Shown piece by piece: positions 9,830-19,285 of a DNA stretch of 64,000 nt. The DNA comes from Providencia manganoxydans (GTDB lineage: Bacteria; Pseudomonadota; Gammaproteobacteria; Enterobacterales; Enterobacteriaceae), in NCBI RefSeq assembly GCF_016618195.1, contig NZ_CP067099.1, positions 3,472,001-3,536,000 of the forward strand, given 5' to 3'. Within the stretch, counting starts at the first letter, position 1. Every line of letters begins with the position of its first letter. The translations under genes were made by a program, and so were the position numbers. Under the pieces are notes generated by a model. That model saw only the letters and a list, made by a program, of their open reading frames with translations, searched no databases and had not been told where the DNA came from.

Positions 9830-10579
9830 TCAATCCAATTTGATCATACCTAAGCTATCAGCCACCTGTTGCCAACCAAACTGGTTAATCAACGATAGCC
9901 ATGATCCATCCCATTTAGCCACTAATGATAGCCGCTCCCCCGAAATAGGGTGACTTAATATTAACTGAGTTGCATGCAACATGAGCCGTGAAACTGCGAA
10001 ATTTTGGCTAATACCACGATTTTGCCGCAGATCGCCATGCTTACTATCCCCAATAATAGGATGACGAATGTGCGACATATGACGTCTTAATTGATGTTTT
10101 CTACCCGTTTCCGGCTTTAATTCTAATAAGCTAAAACGCGATGTAGGATATCGACCAATAGCAATGGGACATTCGACTTGAGCCAGTGGCAAACAATGAG
10201 TCACGCACTCTTGCAGTGCTGGCTCACGAGTTGCATATTTGTCGGCTATTTTATCCAGCTGCTCCAGCAGTGGATAATCAATGGTTTGAGCTTCTTCAAC
10301 ATAACCTCTAACCACTGCATGATAAATTTTTTCAATTTGATGAGATTCAAATTGAGCTGCTAATAACCGTGCAACTTCACTTGAAAGCGCAAATAACAGA
10401 ACCCCAGAAGTTGGCCTATCGAGACGATGAATTGGATAAACAAACTGACCAATTTGGTCACGTAATGTTTGCATCACAAATACGGTTTCTTTGCTATCGA
10501 GCCAGCTCCGATGAACTAACATGCCAGCAGGTTTATTCACTGCAACCATGAATTCATCATGGTAAATAATTTCTAACAT
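9830..10579 (-). CDS. truC: tRNA pseudouridine(65) synthase
   Basis: Makes pseudouridine 65 in tRNA-Ile and tRNA-Asp. 249 residues. Catalytic Asp is D54 in HRLDRPTSG, the same position as in E. coli. Other family motifs are LVHRSWLDSKETV, GRKHQLRRHMSHIRHPIIGD and SKHGDLRQNRG. The start is the ATG at 10579, seven bases after the yqcC stop codon; an in-frame TTG lies one codon upstream. An ERIC element begins directly at its stop codon, so the mRNA between truC and yqcA would carry the ERIC hairpin. Confidence 0.97.
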   Translation of the reverse strand: MLEIIYHDEFMVAVNKPAGMLVHRSWLDSKETVFVMQTLRDQIGQFVYPIHRLDRPTSGVLLFALSSEVARLLAAQFESHQIEKIYHAVVRGYVEEAQTIDYPLLEQLDKIADKYATREPALQECVTHCLPLAQVECPIAIGRYPTSRFSLLELKPETGRKHQLRRHMSHIRHPIIGDSKHGDLRQNRGISQNFAVSRLMLHATQLILSHPISGERLSLVAKWDGSWLSLINQFGWQQVADSLGMIKLD

Positions 10580-10586
10580 CAATAAA

Positions 10587-10922
10587 TTACCTGCATGATC
10601 CAGTGCTAAAAAAGCTATCTAACTCACGCAAATGCTCAAGTAATAAGCTATATTGCGCTTCTTCATCATGCTTATACGCTTCTTCGAAATAAGGAGTAAT
10701 AGCAAAGGCGCCAGGTAAAACAGCATTTTGCTCAATAAGTGCATATAAACGCGGGATCAGCACCCATTGCAACCATTCGGTGGCTTCCATAGTATCAATC
10801 GAAAAAGGCTCCGTGCTTTCAAAAGCTTCAGGGCTAGGCGGATATTCATTCCATAGCGATTTCGCTCTCATCTCTTCTTCAATATGACGAAGCTTTTCGA
10901 TGATCCGCAGTTCAATATTCAT
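10587..10922 (-). CDS. yqcC: YqcC family protein (DUF446)
   Basis: 111 residues, cytoplasmic. FSIDTMEATEWLQWVLIPRLYALIE and LPGAFAITPYFEEA are the hallmarks of YqcC. Function unknown; always found next to truC in enterobacteria, so a link with tRNA modification is possible but unproven. First gene of the yqcC-truC-yqcA group. Confidence 0.93.
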   Translation of the reverse strand: MNIELRIIEKLRHIEEEMRAKSLWNEYPPSPEAFESTEPFSIDTMEATEWLQWVLIPRLYALIEQNAVLPGAFAITPYFEEAYKHDEEAQYSLLLEHLRELDSFFSTGSCR

Positions 10923-11184
10923 AATTCACTCACTCGATAAAATTGACTCAATTATACGACATATTCCTTATTAACTCTGTCGTATATATGGGGTTTGCAA
11001 CAATCAAAAACAATTAAGCTCTCACAAGTATTACTCGTGCTTTCACGTAGAACATTTTACCGCAAGTTATTTTTGTAAAGTTATTTAAGGTTTATTTAAC
11101 TTTTGTTGTAGTTCAGAGGCGCATTATTGTTCGCTTTTATATCATCCAAATAAAAGATAACTCAACAATCAAGCATGGTTATAT

Positions 11185-12099
11185 ATGGGATTATTAAAAC
11201 AGTGGCGCAATCAGAATAAAATTTGGCAATCCATAAATAAGGGTTATGATAATTTAAAACGACAAGCACGTATTGCCAAACTTCCTAAAAAACCTTATCA
11301 GCAATTCCAAATCATGTGTGAAAATTACACTAGTGCTCGCATGTCTAAGCAATTTAGCCATACTCCTGATTTTGCTGAGCGCCCACTAAATAAATATTTG
11401 CACCGCAAATGGAATGGAAAGCAAAAACTACTAACAGCAAGTTATACATTAGAGCTGATAGAAAAAACCTTTACTGCTGACGCTATTCAAGCAATGTTTT
11501 CTACAGAACGTAAAGGTTTAAATGTAGCCAATATCGAACTGAAATCAGGCGATTTTGCTCAATTAAAACTTGTGTATTCTGCATTCCCAAGAGAGGGAGA
11601 CTTGACCTTACATTTGTTCAACGAATTTGGTGATGATATCTACTTAATGAGCTTTTCATTCGGTACAGAAGGCCAACTCTATGTATGCTCGCTGCAAGGG
11701 CCATCAACAGAACAAAGTACAGAGCAAGTTAAATCTATTACTAAGCAAATGCATAATATGCGTCCTAAAAACCTTTTAATGTCAGCGATATATGCCGTTG
11801 CTGCATTTTTCCATTGCACCGCTATTTTAGGTATTTCAAATAATAGCCATATCAAACGTCAACATTTGAAATCGAGTTATGATAATTTTTGGCAAGAATG
11901 CAATGCAACAGCAAACAGTGATGGCTGGTATTACTTGCCATTAACTGAGCCAGTTCGTGATATTGAATCGGTTAAAAGCCAACACCGTTCCGCATTTCGT
12001 AAACGTGAAGCGTTAAGAGAAGCGATGTATCAAAGTGTTTTAAGCTCACTATCGCAGTATTCTGTGGATCCAAACAAGCAGAGCAAGACGCTTAATTAA
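11185..12099 (+). CDS. VirK/YbjX family protein (DUF535)
   Basis: 304 residues without a signal peptide. Family hallmarks are LNKYLHRKWNGKQKLLTASY, LVYSAFPREGDLTLHLFNE and FRKREALREAMYQSV near the C-terminus. VirK and YbjX relatives contribute to envelope stress and antimicrobial peptide resistance in Shigella and Salmonella, often under PhoP control; the biochemical role is unknown. In E. coli the yqcC-syd interval holds only csrB, so this gene is an addition here. It is convergent with csrB and ends two bases before the csrB terminator hairpin region. The ribosome binding site is weak. Confidence 0.88.
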   Translation: MGLLKQWRNQNKIWQSINKGYDNLKRQARIAKLPKKPYQQFQIMCENYTSARMSKQFSHTPDFAERPLNKYLHRKWNGKQKLLTASYTLELIEKTFTADAIQAMFSTERKGLNVANIELKSGDFAQLKLVYSAFPREGDLTLHLFNEFGDDIYLMSFSFGTEGQLYVCSLQGPSTEQSTEQVKSITKQMHNMRPKNLLMSAIYAVAAFFHCTAILGISNNSHIKRQHLKSSYDNFWQECNATANSDGWYYLPLTEPVRDIESVKSQHRSAFRKREALREAMYQSVLSSLSQYSVDPNKQSKTLN

Positions 12100-12100
12100 T

Positions 12101-12137
12101 AAAAAAAAGCCAGCCAACAAGTGGGGTTGACTGGCTT
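12101..12137 (-). terminator. csrB terminator
   Basis: On the reverse strand AAGCCAGTCAAC and GTTGGCTGGCTT pair over 12 bases with one mismatch around a 7-base loop, followed by eight T. Textbook rho-independent terminator for the sRNA. It also lies just after the convergent virK-like gene. Confidence 0.88.
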
Positions 12138-12298
12138 ATCTCATGTTTTAAATGGTGTTACTGCATCCTGCAATGACGACATCCTGCCGTTGACATCCTG
12201 TCTCTGTAAACAGTTTAGTGAGCTACATGCATCACTTAGCCATCCTTGACCCTGTATTACTGATAGAATTGCTGAGCAAGTGCACCCTCACCCAGCCG
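12101..12298 (-). ncRNA. csrB: CsrB-family regulatory sRNA
   Basis: CsrB sequesters the RNA-binding protein CsrA by displaying GGA motifs in hairpin loops. On the reverse strand four AGGATG motifs lie at 12248-12241, 12200-12194, 12186-12180 and 12170-12164. Three sit in small hairpins: GAC-AGGAT-GTC, ACGgC-AGGAT-GtCGT and TGC-AGGAT-GCA. A strong terminator closes the gene. Position between yqcC and syd is the E. coli csrB location. A -10-like TACATT (12310-12305) puts the start near 12298, giving about 200 nt, well below the 369 nt of E. coli csrB. The 5' end is inferred. Confidence 0.82.
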
Positions 12299-12464
12299 TT
12301 TAAGAATGTATTAAAAACATTAATGAAACAACCTAGTAAAACAAATTAAAAAAAAACTATAAAACTTGATTTACGTAGGTTGATAGTAACCACATGAAAT
12401 TAAAAATTTAAATAATTCTCATTTAGATAAATTAAGAAATTTAGAGCTTATCTCTTCATTAATT

Positions 12465-12482
12465 TGTAAGTCATTTCCTACA
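12465..12482. promoter_or_regulatory. UvrY/GacA-type upstream activating sequence for csrB
   Basis: TGTAAG-TCATTT-CCTACA matches the GacA/UvrY palindrome TGTAAG-N6-CTTACA with one mismatch. It is centred about 175 bp upstream of the inferred csrB start, close to the usual distance in csrB and rsmZ promoters. It lies just after the syd stop codon's downstream region. Confidence 0.7.
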
Positions 12483-12500
12483 AGTAAAATCCTCAATAGC

Positions 12501-13061
12501 TTACTCGACATGCTCTAAGATAGGTGATAGTTTGCCAATAAATTGGGCTAAATCAGGGGCTAATACTTTTCGTTCCTTACTACCAAATTTTTCTAAAATA
12601 ATTTCCCCAGTTAAGTTACACAAAGAAATCATTTCTAAATCGGATTCTAATGTAGCTATAAATAATGTTGGTGATAGTTTCAAACGTTTCTGAGTGACTA
12701 AATGACCAATTAAATTTTCTTGTAACCGTATAAAATCATCTTCATTCCACACCTGAACCAGACTCAACGTTTGATCTTGGAATTTTGCTTTCATATCTCC
12801 CGCAAGCTGTGTGGTATAAAAATCATGGATCGCGGGCTGTAGCTCAATATCTAATGCAATCGCCACTTTATCTAAGTTTTTATTCTGCTCAGGAAATGCC
12901 TGCGGTTCCCAATACACCCAGTTTTCACCTGTGCGCACAATACAAGGGGAAGGTATACCATAAAGTTCGGTTGAGGCAGGAGGTAACCCCGTATGCTCCA
13001 GCCACATCGCGACATATTGTTGAGTAAAATGAGTTAGTGCTTCAGAGACAGTCATATTCAT
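12501..13061 (-). CDS. syd: SecY-interacting protein Syd
   Basis: 186 residues, soluble, associates with SecY at the cytoplasmic face of the inner membrane and is thought to proofread translocon assembly. Recognised by ELYGIPSPCIV, HDFYTTQLAGDM and QENLIGHLVTQKRLKLSPTL followed by FIATLE. The start is MNMTVSEAL at 13061; the second Met at 13055 is also possible. The ribosome binding site is poor. Upstream of csrB on the same strand, as in E. coli. Confidence 0.96.
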   Translation of the reverse strand: MNMTVSEALTHFTQQYVAMWLEHTGLPPASTELYGIPSPCIVRTGENWVYWEPQAFPEQNKNLDKVAIALDIELQPAIHDFYTTQLAGDMKAKFQDQTLSLVQVWNEDDFIRLQENLIGHLVTQKRLKLSPTLFIATLESDLEMISLCNLTGEIILEKFGSKERKVLAPDLAQFIGKLSPILEHVE

Positions 13062-13177
13062 GTTTATTTAATTATTCAGAATGTTATTAATAGAGATGGC
13101 GGCAATGTCGTTAATAAGTGATATTATGGCAGAAATTAACTAATGAATGAACACACCTCATTGTTAACGGCATTTAT

Positions 13178-13300
13178 GCTCTAAATAATTCGAGATGCAG
13201 CTAAGCAAAGGTGAATGAGTCGCTAAAGGCATTGTAAGCACAGTGGCTAGTGTGACCATTCCCCGACAAAAGAGCCACACCTTGAAACATAAAGAGCATA
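13178..13300 (+). repeat. Diverged ERIC element upstream of queF
   Basis: The left end CTCTAAATAATTCGAGATGC is exact, then AGCTAAGCAAAGGTGAATGAG departs from consensus, and CTTGAAACATAAAGAGCATA at the right end is a mutated form of the usual end. Length 123 bp is right for ERIC. It lies in the syd-queF divergent gap. Confidence 0.65.
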
Positions 13301-13329
13301 GCTCAACCGATGACGTTTTAAGGATCAAC

Positions 13330-14175
13330 ATGTCACACTATCAGAATAACCCTGCTTTGGATAACCTTACATTAGGCAAAAAAACGGCATATTATGACCA
13401 ATATGATCCAAGCCTATTGCAAGCCGTTCCTCGTAGCCTAAATAGGGATCCACTCGATATTCACGCTGACAATCTTCCTTTCCATGGTGCCGATATTTGG
13501 ACTTTATATGAGCTTTCATGGCTAAACAGCAAAGGGGTTCCCCAAGTCGCTATTGGCTTAGTCAGTGTCGATGCCCAAAGCGAAAATCTAATCGAATCGA
13601 AAAGTTTTAAGCTTTACCTTAATAGTTTCAACCAAACACGTTATGAAACTTGGGAAAATGTGCGAAGCGTTTTGCAAAATGATCTCTGCGGCTGTGCTAA
13701 TGGAAAAGTTAGCGTTACACTCCATAAACTTGATGAGTTTTCACAACAGCCCATTAATCAGTTCCAAGGTATCTGTATTGATGATTTGGATATTGAAATA
13801 AATGATTATGAATTCAATCGTGAGTTCCTAGCGGGTAGTAGCGAAAGTGACATAGTTGAAGAAACACTAGTCAGCCATTTATTGAAATCGAATTGCCTGA
13901 TCACTAATCAACCTGATTGGGGTTCAGTACAAATTCATTATCGTGGCCCTAAAATTAACCGTGAAGCATTACTACGCTATTTGGTTTCTTTTCGTCATCA
14001 TAATGAATTTCATGAACAGTGCGTAGAACGCATTTTTAATGACATAAAACAACTGTGCAACCCTGGAAAACTCAGTGTTTATGCACGTTATACTCGCCGA
14101 GGTGGTCTTGATATCAACCCATGGCGCAGCAATACACTATTTACGCCTGAAATAGGACGTTTAGCACGGCAATAA
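13330..14175 (+). CDS. queF: NADPH-dependent 7-cyano-7-deazaguanine reductase
   Basis: Reduces preQ0 to preQ1 in queuosine biosynthesis, the only known nitrile reductase step. 281 residues from the ATG at 13330, which has AAGGAT nine bases upstream and matches the E. coli start (MS.Y..NPAL..LTLGK). The in-frame extension to 13243 has no homology and runs into an ERIC repeat. Catalytic Cys (about 189) and Asp sit in [14 protein letters not shown]; the QueF motif [16 protein letters not shown] is present. Unimodular-duplicated T-fold protein of the long (YqcD) type. Confidence 0.97.
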   Translation: MSHYQNNPALDNLTLGKKTAYYDQYDPSLLQAVPRSLNRDPLDIHADNLPFHGADIWTLYELSWLNSKGVPQVAIGLVSVDAQSENLIESKSFKLYLNSFNQTRYETWENVRSVLQNDLCGCANGKVSVTLHKLDEFSQQPINQFQGICIDDLDIEINDYEFNREFLAGSSESDIVEETLVSHLLKSNCLITNQPDWGSVQIHYRGPKINREALLRYLVSFRHHNEFHEQCVERIFNDIKQLCNPGKLSVYARYTRRGGLDINPWRSNTLFTPEIGRLARQ

Positions 14176-14227
14176 GCAAATTAAGTTAATTGAAATAATT
14201 TTTCCCTTTGGGATAAAGGAGAGTTAC

Positions 14228-15595
14228 TTGATTACTCATATCAGTCCATTAGGATCCATGGATCTCTTGTCTCAACTCGAAGTTGATATGTTAAAGCGCA
14301 CTGCCAGCAGCCATCTCTATCGGCTGTTTAGGAACTGCTCATTAGCAGTGTTAAATTCAGGCAGCTTAACTGATAATAGTAAAGATTTATTAGATAAACA
14401 CACTGACTTTGACATCAATGTGTTACGCCGTGAGCGAGGTGTTAAACTTGAGCTAATTAATCCACCGCAAGAAGCATTTGTGGATGGTAAAATTATTCGT
14501 TCAATTCAAGCTAACTTGTTTGCTGTATTGCGTGACATTCTCTTTGTACATGGCCAAATCATCTATGCAGAACAAAAACTGCATCTCGATTTAGAAAATA
14601 GCGCTCATCTTACTAATATCATTTTCTCAATATTACGTAATGCACGAACGCTACACCTCGATGAAGATCCTAGCATGATCGTTTGCTGGGGGGGGCACTC
14701 AATCAATGAAGTTGAGTACCTCTATGGACGTAAAGTTGGTAATGAGCTCGGTTTACGTGAGTTGAACATTTGTACGGGATGTGGACCGGGTGCAATGGAA
14801 GCACCAATGAAAGGTGCCGCAGTAGGTCATGCGCAGCAACGCTATAAAAATAGCCGCTTTATTGGCCTGACCGAGCCTTCTATTATTGCTGCTGAGCCAC
14901 CTAACCCTCTGGTTAATGAGCTGATCATCATGCCGGATATTGAAAAGCGCCTTGAAGCATTCGTTCGCTTAGCTCATGGTATTATTATCTTCCCGGGCGG
15001 TGTGGGTACAGCTGAAGAGTTACTCTATCTATTGGGTATTTTGATGGATCCTGAAAATAGTGAACAAGTATTGCCTCTGATTTTGACCGGTCCAAAAGAA
15101 AGTGCTGAATATTTTGCGGTATTGGATGATTTTATTCGCCATACACTGGGTGATGAAGCTAGCAAACATTACCAAATCATTATCGACGACCCGCAAGAAG
15201 TTGCTCGTGTCATGAAAAAGCATATGCCTCTGGTCAAAGACAATCGCCGTAGTACAGGTGATGCCTATAGCTTCAACTGGTCAATAAAGATCAATTCAGA
15301 GCTACAGCATCCGTTCGAACCAACCCATGAAAACATGGCGTCACTTAACTTAAATCCAAATCAATCCCCTGAGAAATTAGCTTCCGACTTACGTCGTGCT
15401 TTCTCCGGTATTGTGGCGGGTAACGTGAAAGAAGTTGGCATGAAAGCCATAGAGCAGCATGGACCATTCAAGATCCACGGTGATAAAGAAATCATGCAAC
15501 GCATGGATACCTTATTACGTGGCTTCGTTAACCAACATCGTATGAAGCTCCCGGGTGGAACCGCCTATGAGCCTTGCTACGAAATAGTAAAATAA
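14228..15595 (+). CDS. ppnN: Nucleotide 5'-monophosphate nucleosidase PpnN (YgdH)
   Basis: Splits purine and pyrimidine monophosphates into base and ribose 5-phosphate; the E. coli enzyme binds (p)ppGpp. 455 residues. Starts at TTG 14228 ([20 protein letters not shown]), strongly supported by AAAGGAG eight bases upstream and by N-terminal identity to E. coli. Lysine-decarboxylase-like (LOG) motifs: [18 protein letters not shown] and [18 protein letters not shown]. Followed by xni 31 bp later. Confidence 0.96.
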   Translation: MITHISPLGSMDLLSQLEVDMLKRTASSHLYRLFRNCSLAVLNSGSLTDNSKDLLDKHTDFDINVLRRERGVKLELINPPQEAFVDGKIIRSIQANLFAVLRDILFVHGQIIYAEQKLHLDLENSAHLTNIIFSILRNARTLHLDEDPSMIVCWGGHSINEVEYLYGRKVGNELGLRELNICTGCGPGAMEAPMKGAAVGHAQQRYKNSRFIGLTEPSIIAAEPPNPLVNELIIMPDIEKRLEAFVRLAHGIIIFPGGVGTAEELLYLLGILMDPENSEQVLPLILTGPKESAEYFAVLDDFIRHTLGDEASKHYQIIIDDPQEVARVMKKHMPLVKDNRRSTGDAYSFNWSIKINSELQHPFEPTHENMASLNLNPNQSPEKLASDLRRAFSGIVAGNVKEVGMKAIEQHGPFKIHGDKEIMQRMDTLLRGFVNQHRMKLPGGTAYEPCYEIVK

Positions 15596-15626
15596 TCACT
15601 AACAGGCCAAGGATGGCAAAAATTTT

Positions 15627-16394
15627 ATGATCCACTTATTAATTATTGATGCACTCAACTTAATTCGTCGCATACATGCTGTCCAAGGTAGCCCTTGCGG
15701 CGATGCTTGTATGTCTGCCGTTATACAGCTAATCGCACACTCTTCACCAACACATATTGTTGCTGTCTTTGATGAAGAAGGTCGACACCATAGCTGGAGA
15801 CATGAAAAATTACCTGACTATAAAGCAGGTAGGCAGCCCATGCCTGAAAATTTGCAAGCCGAGCTTCCTCAGCTGATACAGCAATTTGAGTCTAGAGGCA
15901 TCCATTGCTGGCAATCAAGTGGTGATGAAGCTGACGATCTAGCAGCAACATTGGCAAAGAAAATCGCTGATGCAGGCCAAACAGTGACTATTGTTTCAAC
16001 GGATAAAGGCTACTGCCAACTGTTATCACCATCAATTCGCATCCGTGATTATTTTCAAAAGCGCTGGCTAGATGTCCCTTTTATTGAAAAAGAATTTGGC
16101 GTAAAACCTCACCAATTGCCTGATTATTGGGGACTTGCAGGGATCAGCAGTAGTAAAGTTCCGGGGGTAACAGGGATCGGAGCCAAAAGCGCGACTCAAC
16201 TTTTACAGCAGTATCATTCGATTGAAAACTTGTATGCCAATTTAGATACAGTTGATGAAAAATGGCGAAAAAAACTCACTGGGCAGTTGGATATCGCCAA
16301 AATTTGTCGCGACATCGCGACACTAAAAACGGATATTAAATTACAAGGGAATTTAAACCAACTGCGTTATCAGGGGACATTGAATACCCCATAA
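15627..16394 (+). CDS. xni: Flap endonuclease Xni (ExoIX)
   Basis: 255 residues, related to the 5'-nuclease domain of DNA polymerase I. Starts [20 protein letters not shown]. Acidic metal ligands are seen in [30 protein letters not shown] and [10 protein letters not shown]. The helix-hairpin-helix lies in [20 protein letters not shown]. As in E. coli Xni, the third metal-site acidic cluster of full FEN enzymes appears reduced. Convergent with rlmM, sharing a hairpin. Confidence 0.95.
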   Translation: MIHLLIIDALNLIRRIHAVQGSPCGDACMSAVIQLIAHSSPTHIVAVFDEEGRHHSWRHEKLPDYKAGRQPMPENLQAELPQLIQQFESRGIHCWQSSGDEADDLAATLAKKIADAGQTVTIVSTDKGYCQLLSPSIRIRDYFQKRWLDVPFIEKEFGVKPHQLPDYWGLAGISSSKVPGVTGIGAKSATQLLQQYHSIENLYANLDTVDEKWRKKLTGQLDIAKICRDIATLKTDIKLQGNLNQLRYQGTLNTP

Positions 16395-16419
16395 AAAACC
16401 GAGCCTTAAATGGCTCGGT
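16393..16419 (-). terminator. Terminator for rlmM
   Basis: ACCGAGCC and GGCTCGGT form a perfect 8-bp stem with a 6-base loop (16398-16419); on the reverse strand it is followed by TTTTTTAT. It overlaps the xni stop region and probably acts in both directions. Confidence 0.78.
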
Positions 16420-16442
16420 AGGTTATTAAGATTATCTAATCG

Positions 16443-17540
16443 CTAATCACGAATTGGTGCGTATGCAGACCAAATTCGTTGAACATGTACTGTAATTTCT
16501 TCACGATCGTGATAGAGCTGCTTCGCTTGAATACGCACGTTAATACCCTGTTCGGTTAATTGAGTACGCATCTTTTCAAGGATGTGAGCAACTTCCTCAT
16601 AGCGTTTTTTCATTGGCAATTTTAAGTTAAAAATGGCTTCACGACACCAACCCTGTAGCAACCACTCCGTCATAAGTGCCGCAACTTTAGCTGGCTTTTC
16701 AACCATATCACACACTAACCAAGTGATATTGTTGGTGCTAGGCTGGAATTTAAAACCATCTACTCGATGATGCTTAACTTGCCCTGTATCCATTAAACTC
16801 TGAGCCATCGGACCATTATCAACCGCATGTACCATCATACTGCGTTTTACTAACTGGTAAGTCCAACCTCCGGGGCATGCCCCTAAATCAACGGCATTCA
16901 TACCGCTACCTAAGCGCTCATCCCATTCATCATAAGGAATAAACACATGGAATGCCTCTTCAAGTTTCAATGTTGAACGACTTGGTGCATCCGATGGAAA
17001 CTTCAGACGAGGGATCCCCATATAAAATGGAGAGCTGTTTGTACTATATGAATAACCTGTATAACAGCAGCCTGATGCAATAAAGAAAACATGGATAACA
17101 GGACGTTTAAAGTTTTCTTTCGCTAATAAGATTTTTTCCTGCCTTAACGCATTACGTAGAGGCACCGTAAATTTACGGCAAAATTTCATTAACTCTTTGC
17201 TTTCATTAGTATCTGCTACTTCAACCCGAACATCACCAGCACGCTCGACTTGCTCCTTAAGTGCATTTACTATTGGTGTAATGCGATCCTCTGGAGGTAG
17301 ATCCTTAAGTAATTCACCCACCACAATCATTTGACGTGCAAAAATTAGCTCACGAAAAGGTAACTCACGAGCAAGCTTATCGGCATCTTCAGCCTGATAA
17401 CATTCAAAAATAACATAACCGCTATTTTCTTTAACGCGAGCAAAACCATAAACTTCTTTCTGCCCTGCTTTGTCTGTAATTTCTGCCGCACACTCTTTTT
17501 CAAAACCTGGACGACAATATAATGCAATTTTATTACTCAT
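16443..17540 (-). CDS. rlmM: 23S rRNA 2'-O-ribose C2498 methyltransferase
   Basis: SAM-dependent methyltransferase acting on unassembled 23S rRNA. 365 residues. N-terminal THUMP domain followed by a Rossmann fold with SAM motif [16 protein letters not shown] near residue 220. [10 protein letters not shown] contains the catalytic Lys, and [10 protein letters not shown] the catalytic Asp region. Starts [17 protein letters not shown]. Its start overlaps the ygdD end by 8 bp, implying translational coupling. Confidence 0.97.
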   Translation of the reverse strand: MSNKIALYCRPGFEKECAAEITDKAGQKEVYGFARVKENSGYVIFECYQAEDADKLARELPFRELIFARQMIVVGELLKDLPPEDRITPIVNALKEQVERAGDVRVEVADTNESKELMKFCRKFTVPLRNALRQEKILLAKENFKRPVIHVFFIASGCCYTGYSYSTNSSPFYMGIPRLKFPSDAPSRSTLKLEEAFHVFIPYDEWDERLGSGMNAVDLGACPGGWTYQLVKRSMMVHAVDNGPMAQSLMDTGQVKHHRVDGFKFQPSTNNITWLVCDMVEKPAKVAALMTEWLLQGWCREAIFNLKLPMKKRYEEVAHILEKMRTQLTEQGINVRIQAKQLYHDREEITVHVQRIWSAYAPIRD

Positions 17541-17928
17541 GGCGTAACGCCGGTTTCCTTAGACGCATAGCGCCGATAACGACCAACAGCCAGCCAATAA
17601 GAAAACACACTCCCCCTATTGGCGTAAAATAGGAAAAGTATTTTACCTGTAACAAGGCCATACAATAAAGGCTACCACTAAAAAGAAGTATCCCTACAGC
17701 AAAAAAAACGCCACACCAGTAGAACCACAAAATCACTTTACGCAATAAAATAGCTCCCAGTACCATTAAGGCAACGGTGTGTAACATTTGATAACGTAAA
17801 CCAATTTCAATCCATTCCATCTGATGCGCACTCATGACTGATGAAAGTGCATGGGAACCAATCGCACCAAAAGCGACACTAAAAAAGCCACTAATCCCTG
17901 CAAAAATCAACATCAAACGACTATTCAC
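17533..17928 (-). CDS. ygdD: DUF423 inner membrane protein YgdD
   Basis: 131 residues with four hydrophobic helices. [15 protein letters not shown] and the C-terminal [18 protein letters not shown] with [15 protein letters not shown] are DUF423 hallmarks. Function unknown. Upstream partner of rlmM; lies between gcvA and rlmM as in E. coli. Confidence 0.93.
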   Translation of the reverse strand: MNSRLMLIFAGISGFFSVAFGAIGSHALSSVMSAHQMEWIEIGLRYQMLHTVALMVLGAILLRKVILWFYWCGVFFAVGILLFSGSLYCMALLQVKYFSYFTPIGGVCFLIGWLLVVIGAMRLRKPALRHE

Positions 17929-18040
17929 AGTAACACCTTCTTTTAACTATACGCGTCACACTTCAAGTCATATAGATTGCAGAATCTATTAACAGATAAC
18001 TACTTTTTATCATGATTTGAAGCATTATTGGCATGTATGA

Positions 18041-18982
18041 TTACTGAATAAGCGCCACATCCTGGTCACCCATAATAAAACCCAATTTTTCTTGTTCACT
18101 CGCTGCCTGAGCCAGGATCCATTGACGAAATGCGGCTATTTTTCCTAAATCCGCTTGGTTTTCCTGACAAACAAGGTAGAACGCGTTTTTACTGACAAGC
18201 ACCTCACTAAATGGGCAAACCAGACGACCTGCGTCAATTTCATTTTTAGCCATTACATTATTGGTTAATGCCACCCCTTGCCCGTGTACCGCAGCTTGGA
18301 TCACCATAGCACTATGACTAAAAATTGGACCTTGTTGTACATTGACAACGTTGTGCAATTCTAATTGGCGAATGTAAGCTTGCCAATCCCGACGAGAAGA
18401 ATCATGCAATAAAGTATGATTCACTAGATCTTCGGGTTGCTTTAACTGGTGTGCTCCAGTTAGTAATGCCGGAGAACAAACAGGCATTAAATACTCGGCG
18501 TACAACCTATCGGTTCGAAGACCCGACCAATTGCCACGCCCATAAAAAATAGCCACATCAACATCATCAGCTAATTTATCTTCTTCCCTATCAACAGCTT
18601 GAATACGTACATCAATACCAGGGTAGGCTTGATTAAAACTTGAAAGACGCGGTACAAGCCATTGAATAGCAAAACTAGGGGATAAACTAACGGTCAACGC
18701 CCCTTTTGCGCTACGCGCCTGTAATTTTCTTGTCGCCTCATTAATTGAGGAAAATATTTCTTTAATATCAAGGTAGTAACTCTGCCCATCTTCCGTTAAT
18801 AGCAGTGAACGGTTACGACGACGAAATAGTTTCAAGCCAAGAAAATCTTCCAAACTTTTCATTTGATGGCTAACAGCTGCTTGGGTAACGAATAATTCCT
18901 CTGCCGCTTTAGTAAAACTTAAATGACGAGCGGCTGCATCAAATACCCTTAACGCATTAAGTGGCGGTAATCTTTTAGACAT
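18041..18982 (-). CDS. gcvA: LysR-type regulator of the glycine cleavage system
   Basis: Activates gcvTHP with glycine, represses it with purines through GcvR, and activates gcvB. 313 residues. Winged helix-turn-helix at about 4-63 (LNALRVFDAAARHLSFTKAA, FVTQAAVSHQMKSLE). The substrate-binding domain follows. Start MSKRLPP at 18982, identical to E. coli; a GTG two codons upstream is less likely. Divergent from gcvB, so the 100 bp between them must hold shared GcvA sites. Confidence 0.97.
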   Translation of the reverse strand: MSKRLPPLNALRVFDAAARHLSFTKAAEELFVTQAAVSHQMKSLEDFLGLKLFRRRNRSLLLTEDGQSYYLDIKEIFSSINEATRKLQARSAKGALTVSLSPSFAIQWLVPRLSSFNQAYPGIDVRIQAVDREEDKLADDVDVAIFYGRGNWSGLRTDRLYAEYLMPVCSPALLTGAHQLKQPEDLVNHTLLHDSSRRDWQAYIRQLELHNVVNVQQGPIFSHSAMVIQAAVHGQGVALTNNVMAKNEIDAGRLVCPFSEVLVSKNAFYLVCQENQADLGKIAAFRQWILAQAASEQEKLGFIMGDQDVALIQ

Positions 18983-19048
18983 AATCACTTCTACTCGACA
19001 TGGTTACATGCATTAGTTTTTTTCATCCGAAGCATTATAAATTGTCCA

Positions 19049-19077
19049 TTGAGGATACGCCAGTAAATACCTATAGT
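19049..19077 (+). promoter_or_regulatory. gcvB promoter
   Basis: -35 TTGAGG (19049-19054), 17-bp spacer, -10 TATAGT (19072-19077), seven bases before the conserved GcvB 5' end at 19084. The gcvA start is 95 bp away in the other direction. Confidence 0.8.
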
Positions 19078-19083
19078 ATGCCC

Positions 19084-19285
19084 ACTTCCTAAGCCGGAAC
19101 GAAAAGTTACAGAGTTTAGTTACTTTGGAACTTTTGGCTTTGTGGTTGTGATGTTGTGTTTGCAAGTTGTCTGGATATACCAGACTTTGTAGCGTTAGCT
19201 ACTGTTTTTTTCACTTCCTGTACATTTACCCTGTCTGTCCATAGTGATTTTTGTGATGCACCGCTAAAATGCGGTGCTTTTTTTT
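19084..19285 (+). ncRNA. gcvB: GcvB small regulatory RNA
   Basis: Hfq-dependent sRNA that represses many amino acid and peptide transporter mRNAs. About 200 nt. The 5' end ACTTCCTAAGCCGGAACGAA, the G/U-rich seed region GGTTGTGATGTTGTGTTTGC (R1), the second block CACTTCCTGTACATTTACCC and the closing hairpin GCACCGC/GCGGTGC with T8 match E. coli GcvB almost base for base. Divergent from gcvA as in E. coli. Two short reading frames across it are spurious. Confidence 0.97.

Noticed and set aside
17948..17966. ERIC end fragment before ygdD
   Set aside because: TATACGCGTCACACTTCAAG resembles an ERIC end, but the match is too short and has no partner end.
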